From: Caenorhabditis elegans
Lineage: Eukaryota > Nematoda > Chromadorea > Rhabditida > Rhabditidae
DNA: 64,000 nt
Assembly (NCBI RefSeq): GCF_000002985.6
Contig: NC_003282.8
Coordinates: forward strand, 3,720,001-3,784,000
Direction: 5' to 3'
Within the stretch, counting starts at the first letter, position 1. Every line of letters starts with the position of its first letter. Below, piece by piece: positions 1 to 12,100 of the stretch. Made by a program: the position numbers and the translations under genes. Below the pieces are notes generated by a model. It did not search any database, was not told the origin of the DNA, and was given only the letters and a program-made list of their open reading frames with translations.

Positions 1-57
1 ATATTTTTGCGAGATAATCGCGAAAAAATCGCTTATAGTATAGCAACGAATGAGTAA

Positions 58-288
58 TGCGCAACATATATTATTAAATATCACGTAGCAAAAACTACAG
101 TAACTCTTTAGATGACTAATGTAGCGTTTGTGTCGATTTACGGTCGATAGAATGGCATAAAAATAAGAAAGTAATCGAAAATCGAACCCGTAAATCGGCA
201 CAAGCGTTACAGTAGTCATTTAAAGAGTTACTGTCGTTTTCGCTACGAGATATTTTGCGCGTCAAATATATGTTGCGCAGTACGCATT
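58..288. mobile_element. Palindromic foldback repeat
   Basis: The left arm (GCGCAACATATATT, then a block containing CAGTAACTCTTTA and GTGTCGATTTACGG) is mirrored by the right arm ending at about 280, with a short unpaired centre near 160-190. The arms are imperfect, so this is an old copy. The pattern matches the abundant non-autonomous foldback elements of C. elegans; it has no coding capacity and the exact ends are uncertain. Confidence 0.75.
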
Positions 289-359
289 CTCAGAATTGTT
301 TGTGCTCCCATAATACTAAATATCATTTACTATATATAAAGCGCTTATTCTGTGTGTCC

Positions 360-570
360 ATAGTTTGTAGTCTATGTAGTCTTTGTAGTCTGTGAAGTTT
401 TGGCTTCTGGAGGGGTAGTTAGTTGGGGTTAGTGTAGGGATATAGTCGGGGTACTGTAGTGGTACAATAGTGGTACGGTAGGAATACTGTAGGGTTACGG
501 TAGTTTTATAAAAAATTAATTTTCAGCCCCAGAAGTCGGGGGCCGCGCCGAAGGTGCGGTCCACGGCTGG
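360..570. repeat. Degenerate TTTGTAG and GGTACTGTAG minisatellites
   Basis: About 362-395 contains repeats of a 7-mer like TTTGTAG. About 425-510 contains variants of GGGTACTGTAG. Both unit families recur elsewhere in the window (34934-35130 and 59371-59780). No gene signal is seen around them. Confidence 0.6.
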
Positions 571-599
571 TACTAAATATAGTACATACAAATATACAT

Positions 600-999
600 A
601 TACTATAATAGGTTTTATTATTTATATCATTTTTTTATGGTACTATATTAACGAGAGGGGGTAAGCAATTTAGTAGTTAGTATTTCCAATAGTGGATATA
701 CATTTTCGACTATTTGTAATGAAAAATGACGAGGAAATTTGAATTGAAACGTAGCATAAAGCACAAAACAGTGTTAACACTACACTACATGGCACCTAAA
801 TGGACACATATTGACTACACTTGTGTGTCAACAAATATTGATTTAACCTCATCGCCGCCGAATATTGTTTGCTTATAGGAAAATAGAAAATAAATCTGAG
901 ATACTAACGAGAAAACAAAACAAAACAGCGAGTTTAGTCGGAAAACGCAGAAAAATTGAAAAAGATTTTTAAAGAAATTTTCTTTATTTTTTCATCTGA
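600..999. other. No gene recognised (AT-rich)
   Basis: I see no splice-bounded open frame on either strand. If the minus-strand gene that starts at 2781 continues leftwards, this stretch would be intron or 3' flank. Confidence 0.5.
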
Positions 1000-1938
1000 A
1001 TCAAGGGTGTCAAGTCCCGTGTCCGGTTTGTCCCGTTGTCCCGTTTTTTGGGTGTTTTCACGGGAACGGGACGTCCCGCTGCACTGCAACTTTTTCCTCA
1101 CGAGGGACGAGGAAAAGTGGTTTCTAGGCCATGGCCGAGGGGCCGACAAGTTTCAGCGGCCATTTATCTTGCTTTGTTTTCCGCCTGTTTTCTTTCGTTT
1201 TTCACAGCTTTTTACCGTTTTTTCTTAATAAAACTGATAAATAAATATTTTTTGCAGATGCTAAAACAATTTCCAAGAAAAAATCATGTATTCAGTGGGC
1301 AAGCAGCGGTGAAAGTGGGCATTGTAATATGATGGATTACGGGAATACAAAACCTAAACTTTTTCTGAAACATGATACATATGCTGCTTAGATGCTGAAA
1401 CTACCTGATTTTCATAACGAGACCGCTGAAAAAGTTATGAGGTTTCCAAAATTCAACTTTTTGTGCGAAAATCTCGACTTTTTCACCAAAAAAGTTGAAT
1501 TTTGGAAACCTCAAAACTTTTTCAGCGGTCTCGTTATGAAAATCAGGTAGTCTCAGCATTTAAGCAGCATATGTATTATGTTTCAGAAAAAGTTTAGGTT
1601 TTATATTCCCGTAATCCATCATATTACAATGCCCACTTTCACCGCTGCTTGCCCACTGAATACATGATTTTTTTACTTGGAAATTGTTTTAGCATCTGCA
1701 AAAAATATTTATTTATCAGTTTTAATAAGAAAAAACGGGAAAAATCGATGAAAAACGAAAGAAAACAGGCGGAAAACAAAGCAAGATAAATGGCCGCTGA
1801 AACTTGTCGGCCCCTCGGCCATGGCCTAGAAACTACTTTTCCTTGTCCCTCGTGAGGAAAAAGTTGCAGTGGAACGGGACGTCCCGTTGTCTTGTTTTTA
1901 AAATTTTCACGGGACATTGACACCCTTGATCTGAATCT
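1000..1938. mobile_element. Long palindromic foldback element, copy 1
   Basis: This is an inverted repeat of about 940 bases. The core arms (about 1081-1380 and 1560-1871) start with CACTGCAACTTTTTCC and include the palindromic GGCCATGGCC. The loop lies near 1400-1560 and itself folds. An outer pair of arms carries ATCTGAATCAAGGGTGTCAA on the left and its complement on the right at about 1919-1938. The core is nearly identical to the element at 9357-10145. Short open frames inside are arm translations, not genes. The element sits just downstream of, or in an intron of, the minus-strand gene at 2080-2781. Confidence 0.9.
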
Positions 1939-2079
1939 ATCGAAGAATCGAAAAACTTTCAATCGAAAATTTAAATATGATCAGCAATTTTCTTTTTTTT
2001 TTTTAATTTGAAAAAATCACCAGTAATTTAGGACATTTTTTTAAACAGATTCATTGTTTTTTTTTGGCATTTAAATTAC

Positions 2080-2781
2080 CTTAACAATAGGCCCACAACT
2101 GCCAAAAACCTCTCGAATAGCCTCGTGGACGAACAATTCGAATTGATCGATTGGGAATGGCCTCTTATCAGGCAACTCACTGTAAATATAGAGATTCTTA
2201 TCATTGACATCAGAGAAAAATTAAAAATAACCACGATTTTGCGTCTTTTCACGTCAAAAATTAGTACCAGAAGCTGGTAGTAGCACTATTTTGGGAAAAA
2301 CTTGGAAAAATCTGTGAATTTTCATAAATTTCAGAAATATTTCTTATAAAAATTCGAGAATAACCTCTCAAAATGAATTTTTCCGAAAAATTCGACTTTT
2401 CCAGTGAAATCTTTTGCAAAATTCAATGAAAATACGTTTTCTGTCGAGTTTTTTCTTGAAAACTTCTGTTTCTAGTTTTTTTTTTCGAAAATCTCATGGA
2501 TTTTGGACAAATTTCAGATTTTCAAAAGAAATTTTGTTCATTTTCCGTTCGGAAAGTAAAGAAAATCGATTAAAACTGAGAAAATTGCAAAAAAATTTTT
2601 CAATTTTCGAAATAAAACTCTCAAAATTCAATTTTTGCGCTGAACATCGCAATTTTCGATCCAAAAACGGAAAAATAGCAAAAATAGTATTTTCGATTTT
2701 GCAGTGAATTTCTCACATTCGGACTCCTAAACGAGCGAAATCCGCTTCCACTTGATGTCCTCTGGCGTCGGATTTTCTCAT
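2080..2781 (-). CDS. 5' part of a small protein, possibly Rpp14/Pop5-like RNase P subunit (partial)
   Basis: Two minus-strand exons join in frame. Exon 1 runs 2781-2717, starting at an ATG 9 bases after a TTTTTTCAG acceptor that may be a trans-splice site. Exon 2 runs 2179-2080, entered from TTTACAG and left by a GTAATT donor. They give 55 residues, ending FVHEAIREVFGSCGPIVK. No stop follows, so further exons must lie left of 2080, beyond the palindrome and probably outside the window. An amphipathic helix before a GxCGxI turn resembles the core of the Rpp14/Pop5 proteins of RNase P/MRP, but this rests on pattern memory only. The next gene upstream on the same strand ends about 570 bases away, so the pair could be an operon. 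Confidence 0.5.
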
Positions 2782-3348
2782 ATAAAATTTCTGAAAAAAT
2801 GGGAATTATTGACTGGAAATCTCTTGAAAAAAGAAGTAAAAAACCATCGAACTCAACAAAGAAAAACTCAAAAATTGTACAAAAAAACCAATAAATAATT
2901 TAATTTAATTATGTACAGCGGTGGAGCGCGGTTGCATTAGTTATACAAAAATGTACAAAAAAAAAGATCATTCGGTGGGTTATTATAGCGAAAAGATGTA
3001 CAAAAATCGATAAAATATAGAGGGAAATGTGGAAAAAACGGGGAAAATGCGGGAATTTGGAGATTTTTGATAGAAAACATCGAAAATTGACTTTTTTGCG
3101 GATTTTTCCACGGAAAATGGAAATTTTCGGGTGAAAATGCGCAAAATTCTGGGATTTTGCATAAAAAAATTAGCAAAACTTTGGGAATTTCATAGAAAAC
3201 TGCGGAAAATCGCAAAAACCACGTTTTTCAGAAAAACGAGTATTTTATACAAAATTTAGGGAAAAATATGCATTTTTCTGGATTTTTAATAACTTTTACA
3301 GGGTTTTCAGTGATTTTTCACCGATTTTTACACCAAAAAGCACGAAAA

Positions 3349-5350
3349 TTAACGGGAATTCGACGTGGACGGCGTCTCGAACTTCTTTCGAAGAATAATC
3401 GATCCACGGTGACGGCGGACAACTTCCAGATGATATTTGTACAGATATCGTTGAAGCAGGGAGCTTGATGCTCGATCACGGAATCGCGTCTCCAGGATGA
3501 GCTCACCGCGGCCACCTTCTCGAGCAAATCTGGAAATTCTTGAGGATTTTTGATGGAAAATTCGTGAAAATAGGAGAACTTTTAGTGGAAAATCGGAAAA
3601 AATAGAAGAAATTTTGAAATGCTTCGATTAAAAATCTACAAAATCCAGAAATTTTAGCAATTTTCGATCATTTTTTGTCATAAAACTCGCGAAATTCTTG
3701 TAATTTTCCTTAATTGTTCATTTTTTTTATTTAAAAAATTATGAAAAATCTGCGGAAATTCGTCAGATTTTTCAAAATTTTTAGCTCAAAAATGCTTCAA
3801 AATTCCACTTTTTAATTCATTTTTATAATTTGAAAGCGGATTTTTAGCTGGAAAATGCTCGTTTTTCTCACATTTATCACATATATTTGGATTTATTATC
3901 AATTTTAGTCTTTTTTTTAAAGCAATTTTTTCAGAAAAATCTCTGCGGAAAAATTCTCGATTTTCATCAGAAAATAATCAAATTTCACGTTTTTTGCGAC
4001 TTTCAGCGTCAAAAAGTCAGTTTTTATCGATTTTTCATTAACTTTCGACATAAAATCCGTCTCACTTCTCAATTTTCTTCTGCATATTGGAAGTTTGATG
4101 AACATTTGGCTGTGATTTTCTCAAATGAACTTTTCGATCAAACGGTGATTCGAAGGGATTACGCGTGGGCGTTGTATCTCCAACCCAATCACTTTGCTCA
4201 TCGTCGGCTTCACGTCCTTTATTATCTTCGGAATATGATTCATCACTGGATGAGATATGCGATTCGAAACCGTCACAATCCATGTGTTTGCCTGAAAAAA
4301 TTGGGGTTAAAATCGATTTTTATGTTGAAAAAACCGGGATGTTTTGCCTGAAAATACGCTAAGAACCTATTTTTCAGGTGAAAAATGGACATTTTTGCGT
4401 AAAAATTTCAAATTCCGGAAAAAATTGAATTTTTTGACTGAAAAATCGTTAATTTTTACTCGAAAAAGCCTAAAAAAATGGATTTTTCACTTAAAAAATT
4501 TTTTTTTTTTGAAAATCAGGTTATTTTTATTGAAAATAAGCTGAAATATTAAGTTTTTTGTAGAAGTTTTGGATATTTGATCAAAAATGGGGCGATTTTC
4601 AATTTTATCCGACTTTTTAGTTTAAATTTGGATTTTTTAGACCAAAAATCGGATTAATTTTAATTTGAAGTTAGAATTTAGTTATCTTCCGATAAGAATT
4701 CCAAATTCCAGCGCCGAAAGCTAATTTTTATTCGAAAAATAGGACTTTTTCCTTGGAAATACGTCAAAATTCGGCTTTTTAGTTGAAAATTGGGGCGTTT
4801 TTTTTAAACAGAAAACTCAAAATCAGGTTGAGCTCAGTTTTTCTTAAAATAAAAAAATGAGAATTCCCACTTCAAAATTGAAATTTTTGGACAAAATGTC
4901 GAATTTTCGGGTTAAAATGCACTGGAATTACTAAATTTTAACCTAAACGAAAAGCAAAATCTCAAAATTTGCTCATCTTCCACACAATTTCGCAGGAAAA
5001 AACATGATTTTTTTTCAAAATTTTGTGAATTTTCTTCGTTTTTTTTTCAATTTTTCAGGCCAAAACCCCAAATCCTCACTTTCTGCTTTAGCTTTCGGCG
5101 TCGGATCCACGTCCATTTGTTGTCCCTTTCGCTTTATTCTCTTCTTTCTTCTCGCCGTTCGTTCTTCAGCGGTCTGTGGCGATTCTGGCAGAGAATCCGA
5201 CTCGAGTGTCACGCTGGCTATCTTTTTCGACACTTTCTACAGGATCTTTTCGGTGAAAATTGATTTTTTTTAAATCAGAAAACTTACACGACACTCAGTG
5301 TCTTCCTCGTCCGGGTCGCTGGTTTGGTCCTCGCGCTCGCTGAGATCCAT
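3349..5350 (-). CDS. Uncharacterised 208-residue charged protein
   Basis: Four exons on the minus strand: 5350-5288, 5236-5080, 4291-4066 and 3529-3349, with phases closing to 209 codons including TAA. The ATG follows directly on TTTAATTCCAG, a good SL1 trans-splice acceptor. The N-terminal part is acidic (MDLSEREDQTSDPDEEDTE), then comes a strongly basic stretch RRKKRIKRKG that could be a nuclear localisation signal, then a serine/acid-rich middle. The C-terminal 60 residues are basic and predicted helical (LLQRYLYKYHLEVVRRHRG). No known domain, signal peptide or membrane segment is seen. If the splice after 4066 is not used, the frame stops at once with TGA, giving a shorter form. It is divergently arranged with the helicase gene. 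Confidence 0.75.
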
Positions 5351-6163
5351 CTGGAATTAAAAAAAAAAAGTTTTTTAGATTTTTTGCGTATTTTTCAAAT
5401 TAAAACTAACAAAAAAACACGTAGAAACAGCTTAAAATCAATATATTGTTGTGTGTGTGTGTGTGTGTCGCTTTTGTTATGGGCGACAAAAACCACGAGG
5501 CGTTCCCTCCAGAGAGAGAGGGGGGGGGGGGGGGCGGCAGCAGAGAAACAATATATCGAAAACAACATATACATAAGCCATGAAAAATGAGGCGGAAACA
5601 AGAATAATTGGGGTGTTTTGCTTTTGAAATTTCCATTTTTCAATTTGCGGCGCTGGAAAGCTTTGGAAAATGGGTATTTTGTTGTGAAAAATCTTTTGTT
5701 GAGCGTTTAGCACATTTTTCGGTTTAAAATTAATTTTTATCAGTATTTTGTGATAAAATCTTGACCAAAAATTGTCTGAAAACAGTTTCCGTTGGCTTGA
5801 AATCGGTTTTTTTGCCTAAACTTTCGTTTCCTTCGACTACATACGACTTTTACCCGTTTTTCGATGCGATTTTACAGTTTTCAGCCATTTCACCCCTGTT
5901 TTGATCGAAAAAATGCAACATTTTTATCGAAAAATGTCGAAAAACCCCTCAAAATTCAGAAAATACCACAAAAATCCACAAAAACAATAAAAAATATTTT
6001 TTTGAAAATCTGTTCTGTGCAAACACCGCGACGCAAAACTGCACACAATCTGAATTCCGACGTGACGGTGTTTGCGTACTCGGCGCATTTTTCGAAAAAA
6101 TAAAAAAATTTAATTGGAATTTTCAGATTTTCCCTTTAAATTTCCTCGTTTTCAACGTTAAAA
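5351..6163. promoter_or_regulatory. Divergent promoter region between the 208-residue gene and smgl-2
   Basis: This 0.8 kb region separates two divergent starts. It contains (GT)9 at 5451-5468, a GA-rich run and a 15-base G tract (5520-5534). An acceptor TTTTCAG ending at 6126 lies 38 bases before the smgl-2 ATG and is the likely SL1 site. No core promoter elements can be assigned by eye. Confidence 0.55.
5520..5534. repeat. G15 homopolymer tract
   Basis: Fifteen consecutive G on the plus strand after a GA run, in the divergent promoter region. Other G/C tracts of at least 10: 19028-19040 (C13), 24775-24784 (C10), 27416-27431 (C16), 43604-43617 (C14), 58787-58797 (G11). Confidence 0.9.
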
Positions 6164-9100
6164 ATGTACAAATTGGATCAAGAAGAGTATGAGAAGCATC
6201 GTGGAGCTCTGTTCAGACATTTTCTACCGGATGAGCCGGGCACGAGCGGCAAGTTTCTGAAAAAAATCAAGGGAAAACTTGAAAAACTGCGATTTTTATA
6301 GGAAATCGGCGAGGAGAAAAGTCAACGGAGCAGGAGCTGATAGATACACAACGAAAATCGATTCAGAGCTATTTTAATCGATTTTTTAGGTAGATTTTTG
6401 AGAAATTTGCATTGAAATTATGATTTTCCTCAACAGAGAGCGAAAAGGAGAGACCAACGATCATTTCGACGTGAATCGTGTGAAGTTCGACGACCTGGGG
6501 ATCCCACAGGACACGGGCGGTCTCAATCGGATCAGATTTAAGGGAGAAAACCTGGGAATTATGCCAACACAGCTCGGGCATATAACTCCGTGGCTCTACC
6601 GACACTTCGAATATGCTTACCACGTGGCGCTGCAATTCAACCAACACCAAAAGTTCCAGAAGCTTCAGAAGCTGAGAAAACTGCAAAAAGAGCTGCCGAT
6701 CGCAGAAAGAGCCGGAGAAATTGTGGAACTTCTGAAAACAGTGAGCTCCGCGAGCCCTGAGAAAGCATCTTAGAGCCGAAAATTTTCCAGAATCAAGTGC
6801 TCATAGTTGCTGGCGATACGGGATGCGGAAAATCAACTCAAGTACCGCAATATCTGCTGAAAGCGGGCTTTACCGGTGTCGCTTGCACCCAACCCAGGCG
6901 GATTGCCTGTACGGCGTTGGCTCGCCGAGTTGCCTACGAGACACTGAACCAATATGGTAGTGAGGTGGCTTTTCAGATTCGGTGAGCACTGGAAATTGAT
7001 CGAAAAAGATGGGAAATCGGAAGAAAGACTATGAATTCGTGAAAAAACAGTTGAAAATGCTAAAATTTGAATTTTTTCCCATAAATACTCGAAAGTTCAT
7101 CAAAAAACTATAGATTTACACAAAAATTGTTTTAAAAAAATAGAAAATGTTGAGCTATTCTTGAAGTAAAATTAGAAAAAGATGTGAAAACCCGTTGAAA
7201 ATCGGCAAAAAATAGTTTTAAAAAACTCAGAAAAGCTAGAAAAAGCTGAAAATTGCTCGAAAATTGGCGGTTATATGCAAATTTATATGAAATTTGAAAG
7301 TTTTACTAACCAGAACGTGAAAAATTGACAAATTTTGAATACATTTTTCAAATTCACAGTTAAAAACTGGAAAAAAAATGAAAATCTGGTGCAAATGGCG
7401 ATTTTTCTCGAATTTTAGCCGAATTTTATCTATTTTTCACTAATTGTCAGCTCAATTTTCCGTGATTTTCCCGATTTTCAGTCTTTTTTTTTTTAATTTT
7501 CAGTACTTTTTCAGTTATTTTCAGCCAAATTTTAATGGTGCGTCCACAGTCTGCGGAAAACGGGAATTTCCCGCGTGCGGAAGCGTCCATAGTCTGCGGA
7601 AAAACCGGAGTTCCTCGCTTTTTTTTCCTCAAAATTCAAAAAAGTAGGCGTGGCCAACCAATCAGCTGTTGTTTCTTGTTTTCCCATTGCTCAGCTTAAA
7701 ATTTTACAGCCTCTAATTGGTTGAACACGCCCACTATTTTGAAATTGACCAATAACAAAGCGAGAAACTCCTTGTTTTTTTCCGCAGACTATGGACGCTT
7801 CCGCACGCGGGAATTTCCCGTTTTCCGCAGACTATGGACGCACCATAACGATTTTCAGAAATTTTTGGCAATTTTTCAACAAATTTCATACATTTTTGTC
7901 GAATTTTTACGATTTTGAGCTAAATTTCAATTATTTCAACCAAATTTTGGGAATTTTCCCCGTTTTTCACTGATTTTCAGTAATTTTCAGCTAAATTTTG
8001 CTGATTTCCACTCATTTTCAGGCTAATTTTCCCCAATTTTCCCCAATTTTCGGTCATTTTCAGCCGAATTTTCGCAAATTTCAGTAATTCTAGCCGATTT
8101 TCACTCAAATTTCTCCAGTTTTCTTAGATTTTAAGCCAATTTTCACCTCATTTTTTCAGATTTGAAACCACAAAATCCCAAAAAACCAAACTTCTCTTCC
8201 TAACCGAAGGCCTACTGCTCCGTCAAATGGAAAAAGACTCGCTGCTCGAAAAATACAATGTGATAATTCTTGATGAAGTACACGAACGACATCTTACTTC
8301 TGATCTTCTTATCGGTTTATTACGGGATTTGTGCACAAAACGGGACGATTTAAAGGTGCAAAATAGTTTGCTCTGAAGATTTCAGAAAAAACGGAAAAAT
8401 CGGCGATAACGCGCCGATTTTCTGTAAAAAACAAAAATTTGGATTTTCTTTTTAAAAATTCGAATTTTAAGACTCACCGAAACAGAAGAAAAAAAGGAAA
8501 AAAAATCTGAAATTTCAAAAAAAAAAAAATTCTAAAAACATAAGATCCACCCACAAAATGGACTTTTTTCCATTTTTTCAACAATGTTCCGAATTTTTTC
8601 AGAAGTTCCACGAAAAAAAGTTGAAAAATATGCTAAAATTGTTTTTAAAAAACTTAAAATTGTCGTTTTTTCAATGATTTAGTTTTCAACAAGTTTCACT
8701 TTTTTAAACGTAAAATTTAAGTTAATAAGTTTTTTTAAATTGAAAATTTTCTATAGAAGCTTCAACTTTCAAAATTTGTGGTGGTAAAATTTTTTCCGAA
8801 AAAACATTTTTTTTTTGGAAAATAATTTTTCCAAAAAACATTTTTGTTCAAATTTTCTGTTTACTCTATAGTTTTTTTGCAATTTTTTTCTTCTATTTCT
8901 TCAAAATTTATTTAAAAATTGAAAAAAAAAACCGCCAAAAATTGAAAACATGAAAAAACACACATTTTGTGTGGGCGGGGCTTGAGCTGACTCCGCCCAC
9001 AAAATGGCTGAAAACGGAATTTCGTCAATTTTCACTGCAAATTTTTGCAGCTAATTTTGATGTCTGCCACAATAAATTTGGATCTTTTCAAAGGATATTT

Positions 9101-12100
9101 CGAAGGAGCTCCCGTAGTTCAAGTTCCCGGAAGATTATTTCCAATTGACGTTCGATGGCATCCAATTAAGCAATTTATCGATCAATCAGACAAAAAAACG
9201 CATAAAATCGATCCGGAGCCATATTTGAAGATTTTGGAGCTCATTGATAAGCAATTTCCGAGCACACAACGAGGAGATGCTCTCATTTTTTTGAATGGAG
9301 TCGCTGAAATTTCGATGGTTGCAGAGCATTTGAAGGTTGTTAGGGAGGCTATTTGCCACTGCAACTTTTTCCTCACGAGGGACGAGGAAAAGTGGTTTCT
9401 AGGCCATGGCCGAGGGGCCGACAAGTTTCAGCGGCCATTTATCTTGCTTTGTTTTCCGCCTGTTTTCTTTCGTTTTTCACAGCTTTTTACCGTTTTTTCT
9501 TAATAAAACTGATAAATAAATATTTTTTGCAGATGCTAAAACAATTTCCAAGAAAAAATCATGTATTCAGTGGGCAAGCAGCGGTGAAAGTGGGCATTGT
9601 AATATGATGGATTACGGGAATACAAAACCTAAACTTTTTCTGAAACATGATACATATGCTGCTTAGATGCTGAAACTACCTGATTTTCATAACGAGACCG
9701 CTGAAAAAGTTATGAGGTTTCCAAAATTCAACTTTTTCGGTGAAAAAGTCGAGATTTTCGCACAAAAAGTTGAATTTTGAAAACCTCAAATTTTTTTCAG
9801 CGGTTTCGTTATGAAAATCAGGTAGTTTCAGCATCTAAGCAGCATATGTATCATGTTTCAAAAAAAGTTAAGGTTTTGTATTCCCGTAATCCATCATATT
9901 ACATTGCCCACTTTCACCGCTGCTTGCCCACGAATACATAATTTTTTTACTTGGAAATTGTTTTAGCATCTGCAAAAAATATTTATTTATCAGTTTTAAT
10001 AAGAAAAAACGGGAAAAAGCTGTGAAAAACAAAAGAAAACAGGCGGAAAACAAAGCAAGATAAATGGCCGCTGAAACTTGTCGGCCCCTCGGCCATGGCC
10101 TAGAAACCACTTTTCCTCGTCCCTCGTGAGGAAAAAGTTGCAGTGCTCTCAACTTCTTGCAAATTCCAGAATTACGCGGAGCTCACAAACGGCTGGATTA
10201 TCCTAATGCTCCACAGTACGCTTTCAGTCGAAGAGCAGGATAAAGTGTTCGATCAGGCGCCGGTAGGCATTCGAAAATGTATTCTTTCTACAAATGTCGC
10301 CGAGACTTCCGTAACAATTGATGGGATTCGTTTTGTGATTGATAGTGGTAAAGTTAATCTGATTAAACACGAACCTGGTACAGGAACCCAGAAGCTCACC
10401 GAGTTCTGGGTGAGCAAAGCTTCAGCTAATCAGAGAAAGGGAAGAGCCGGAAGAACGGGACCAGGAATATGCTATCGACTTTATTCACAGGAACAATTCG
10501 AGAAAATGGACGATTTTACTGTGTCTGAAATTAATAGAGTTTCACTGCAGGAGATGGCTTTGAAAATGATTAGTTTGAATTTAGGATGTGAGTGTTTTTT
10601 TTTTGGCTGGAATTGGCTGAAACTGGCTGAAAAATCATATTAAAAAGTATTTTTGTAATTGAAAATTTTGTGAAAATTGTTTTTTTTTTTTTTGATTTTT
10701 GATTTTTTCTGTTTTTTTTTTTGCTGAAAAATCATCTAACAATCAACCATTTTATGGGCGGAGTCAAGTAGGCTCTGCCCCACAAAATTATTTTTTTTTG
10801 CATTTAAAAAAATTGCATTAAATTTTTTTGCAAAAATCACCATTTTCTGGGCGGAGCCTACCCAACCCCGCCCACAAAATGACATTTTTAAAGAAAATTT
10901 AAAAAAAAATTTAATTTTAGAAAAATGTGTCGAATTTTTAAACTTTCAAAAAAACCACCATTTCCGGAACTTTGGCGGAACCCACTAAACTCCGCCCACA
11001 ACAAAATGGTTGGTTTTATTTTATTATTTTTTTTGCGAAAAGAGTACAATTTCAAAAAACATTGTTCTTTTTTAGAAATGTCTATTAAAAAAATTCCTTT
11101 GCGCATTTAAAAAAAAAAATTTTTCATTTGAAAATTTGCATTTTCACAATTTTTTTCTCCCCAATTTCCAATATTTTCCAGTGGACCCGCGCACGTTCCC
11201 ATTCATCGAAAAACCATCGGAAGACGTTCTTAACGAAGGTCTAGAAGTTCTGAAGTTCCAGCGAGTTCTCCGTTCGGATCGGGGGGATATTCTCACCCTG
11301 ACAGCTCTCGGAAATATGGTTTCCAAACTTCCAGTCGAGGTGCCGATCGCCAAAATGTTAGTGTACGGTTGTGTGGTTGATGAGCTCGAGGTGATGCTCA
11401 CCGTTGCCGCCGGGCTCTCTGTTCAGTCGCCGTTCACTAATCGATCCTACCGCGAGCTGGAAATCGTCGAGCGCCGAGCCTCACTGACAAGTCCTCTTGG
11501 CGATCCGTTTACTCTGATATCGATTTTTCGAGAATGGGTGCTTCAGAAGGCGTTCGAGGGGACCGCCCGTCGATGGACTATGGAAAATGGAATTGATGAG
11601 CACCGGCTCTACGAGATTAGCAAGCTCCGAGCCCAGTATCGGCAGATTCTGGAGGATGCGGGGCTGGTGGAGAAGGCCAGCGCTGCGGAGACTGGGGAAG
11701 ATGATTCTCGGCAGAGGAGGATTGATCAGGGGGAAAAGAGGAAGCTTTTTGATCTGAAGAAGTCGCAGAGGTACAGCCATTAAAAATGCGGAGCTTGATT
11801 AGGGAAAAAACTTTTTTCCAAAAAAAAAACTAACTTTTGCAGTTTGAAAATGAAAAATTAAAATTTCTCAGATTTTTTTCACGAATTTTTTCAAAAATAT
11901 TTTCAGACAAAGATTTTTTTGAATAAATCCAAAATTGGAGCGATTTTTTCTTTTTTTCAGGAATAAAAAAAAACGGTTCAAGTTTTTTTTCCTGGAAAAC
12001 AATTTTTTATCGAAAAACTGCCTGAAAATCCGAAAAATCAAAAAAAAACCAAAATTTTGGCAGTTGTCAGATTTTTGTTCTTCTGAAAAATCTGAAAATT

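Noticed and set aside
934..1962. Open frames of 70-110 codons within the left palindrome (both strands)
   Set aside because: The same peptides appear in both arms and in the second element at 9357-10145. They are translations of the foldback repeat with no splice or homology support.
6249..6301. GT donor four bases downstream of the GC donor in smgl-2 intron 1
   Set aside because: It shifts exon 2 into a frame with a stop before the next donor. The GC donor restores a single open frame across three exons.
9336..9607. Read-through of the smgl-2 exon into the foldback element as an alternative C-terminus
   Set aside because: The helicase core must continue with the exon at 10170, which joins in phase; the extension is repeat translation.
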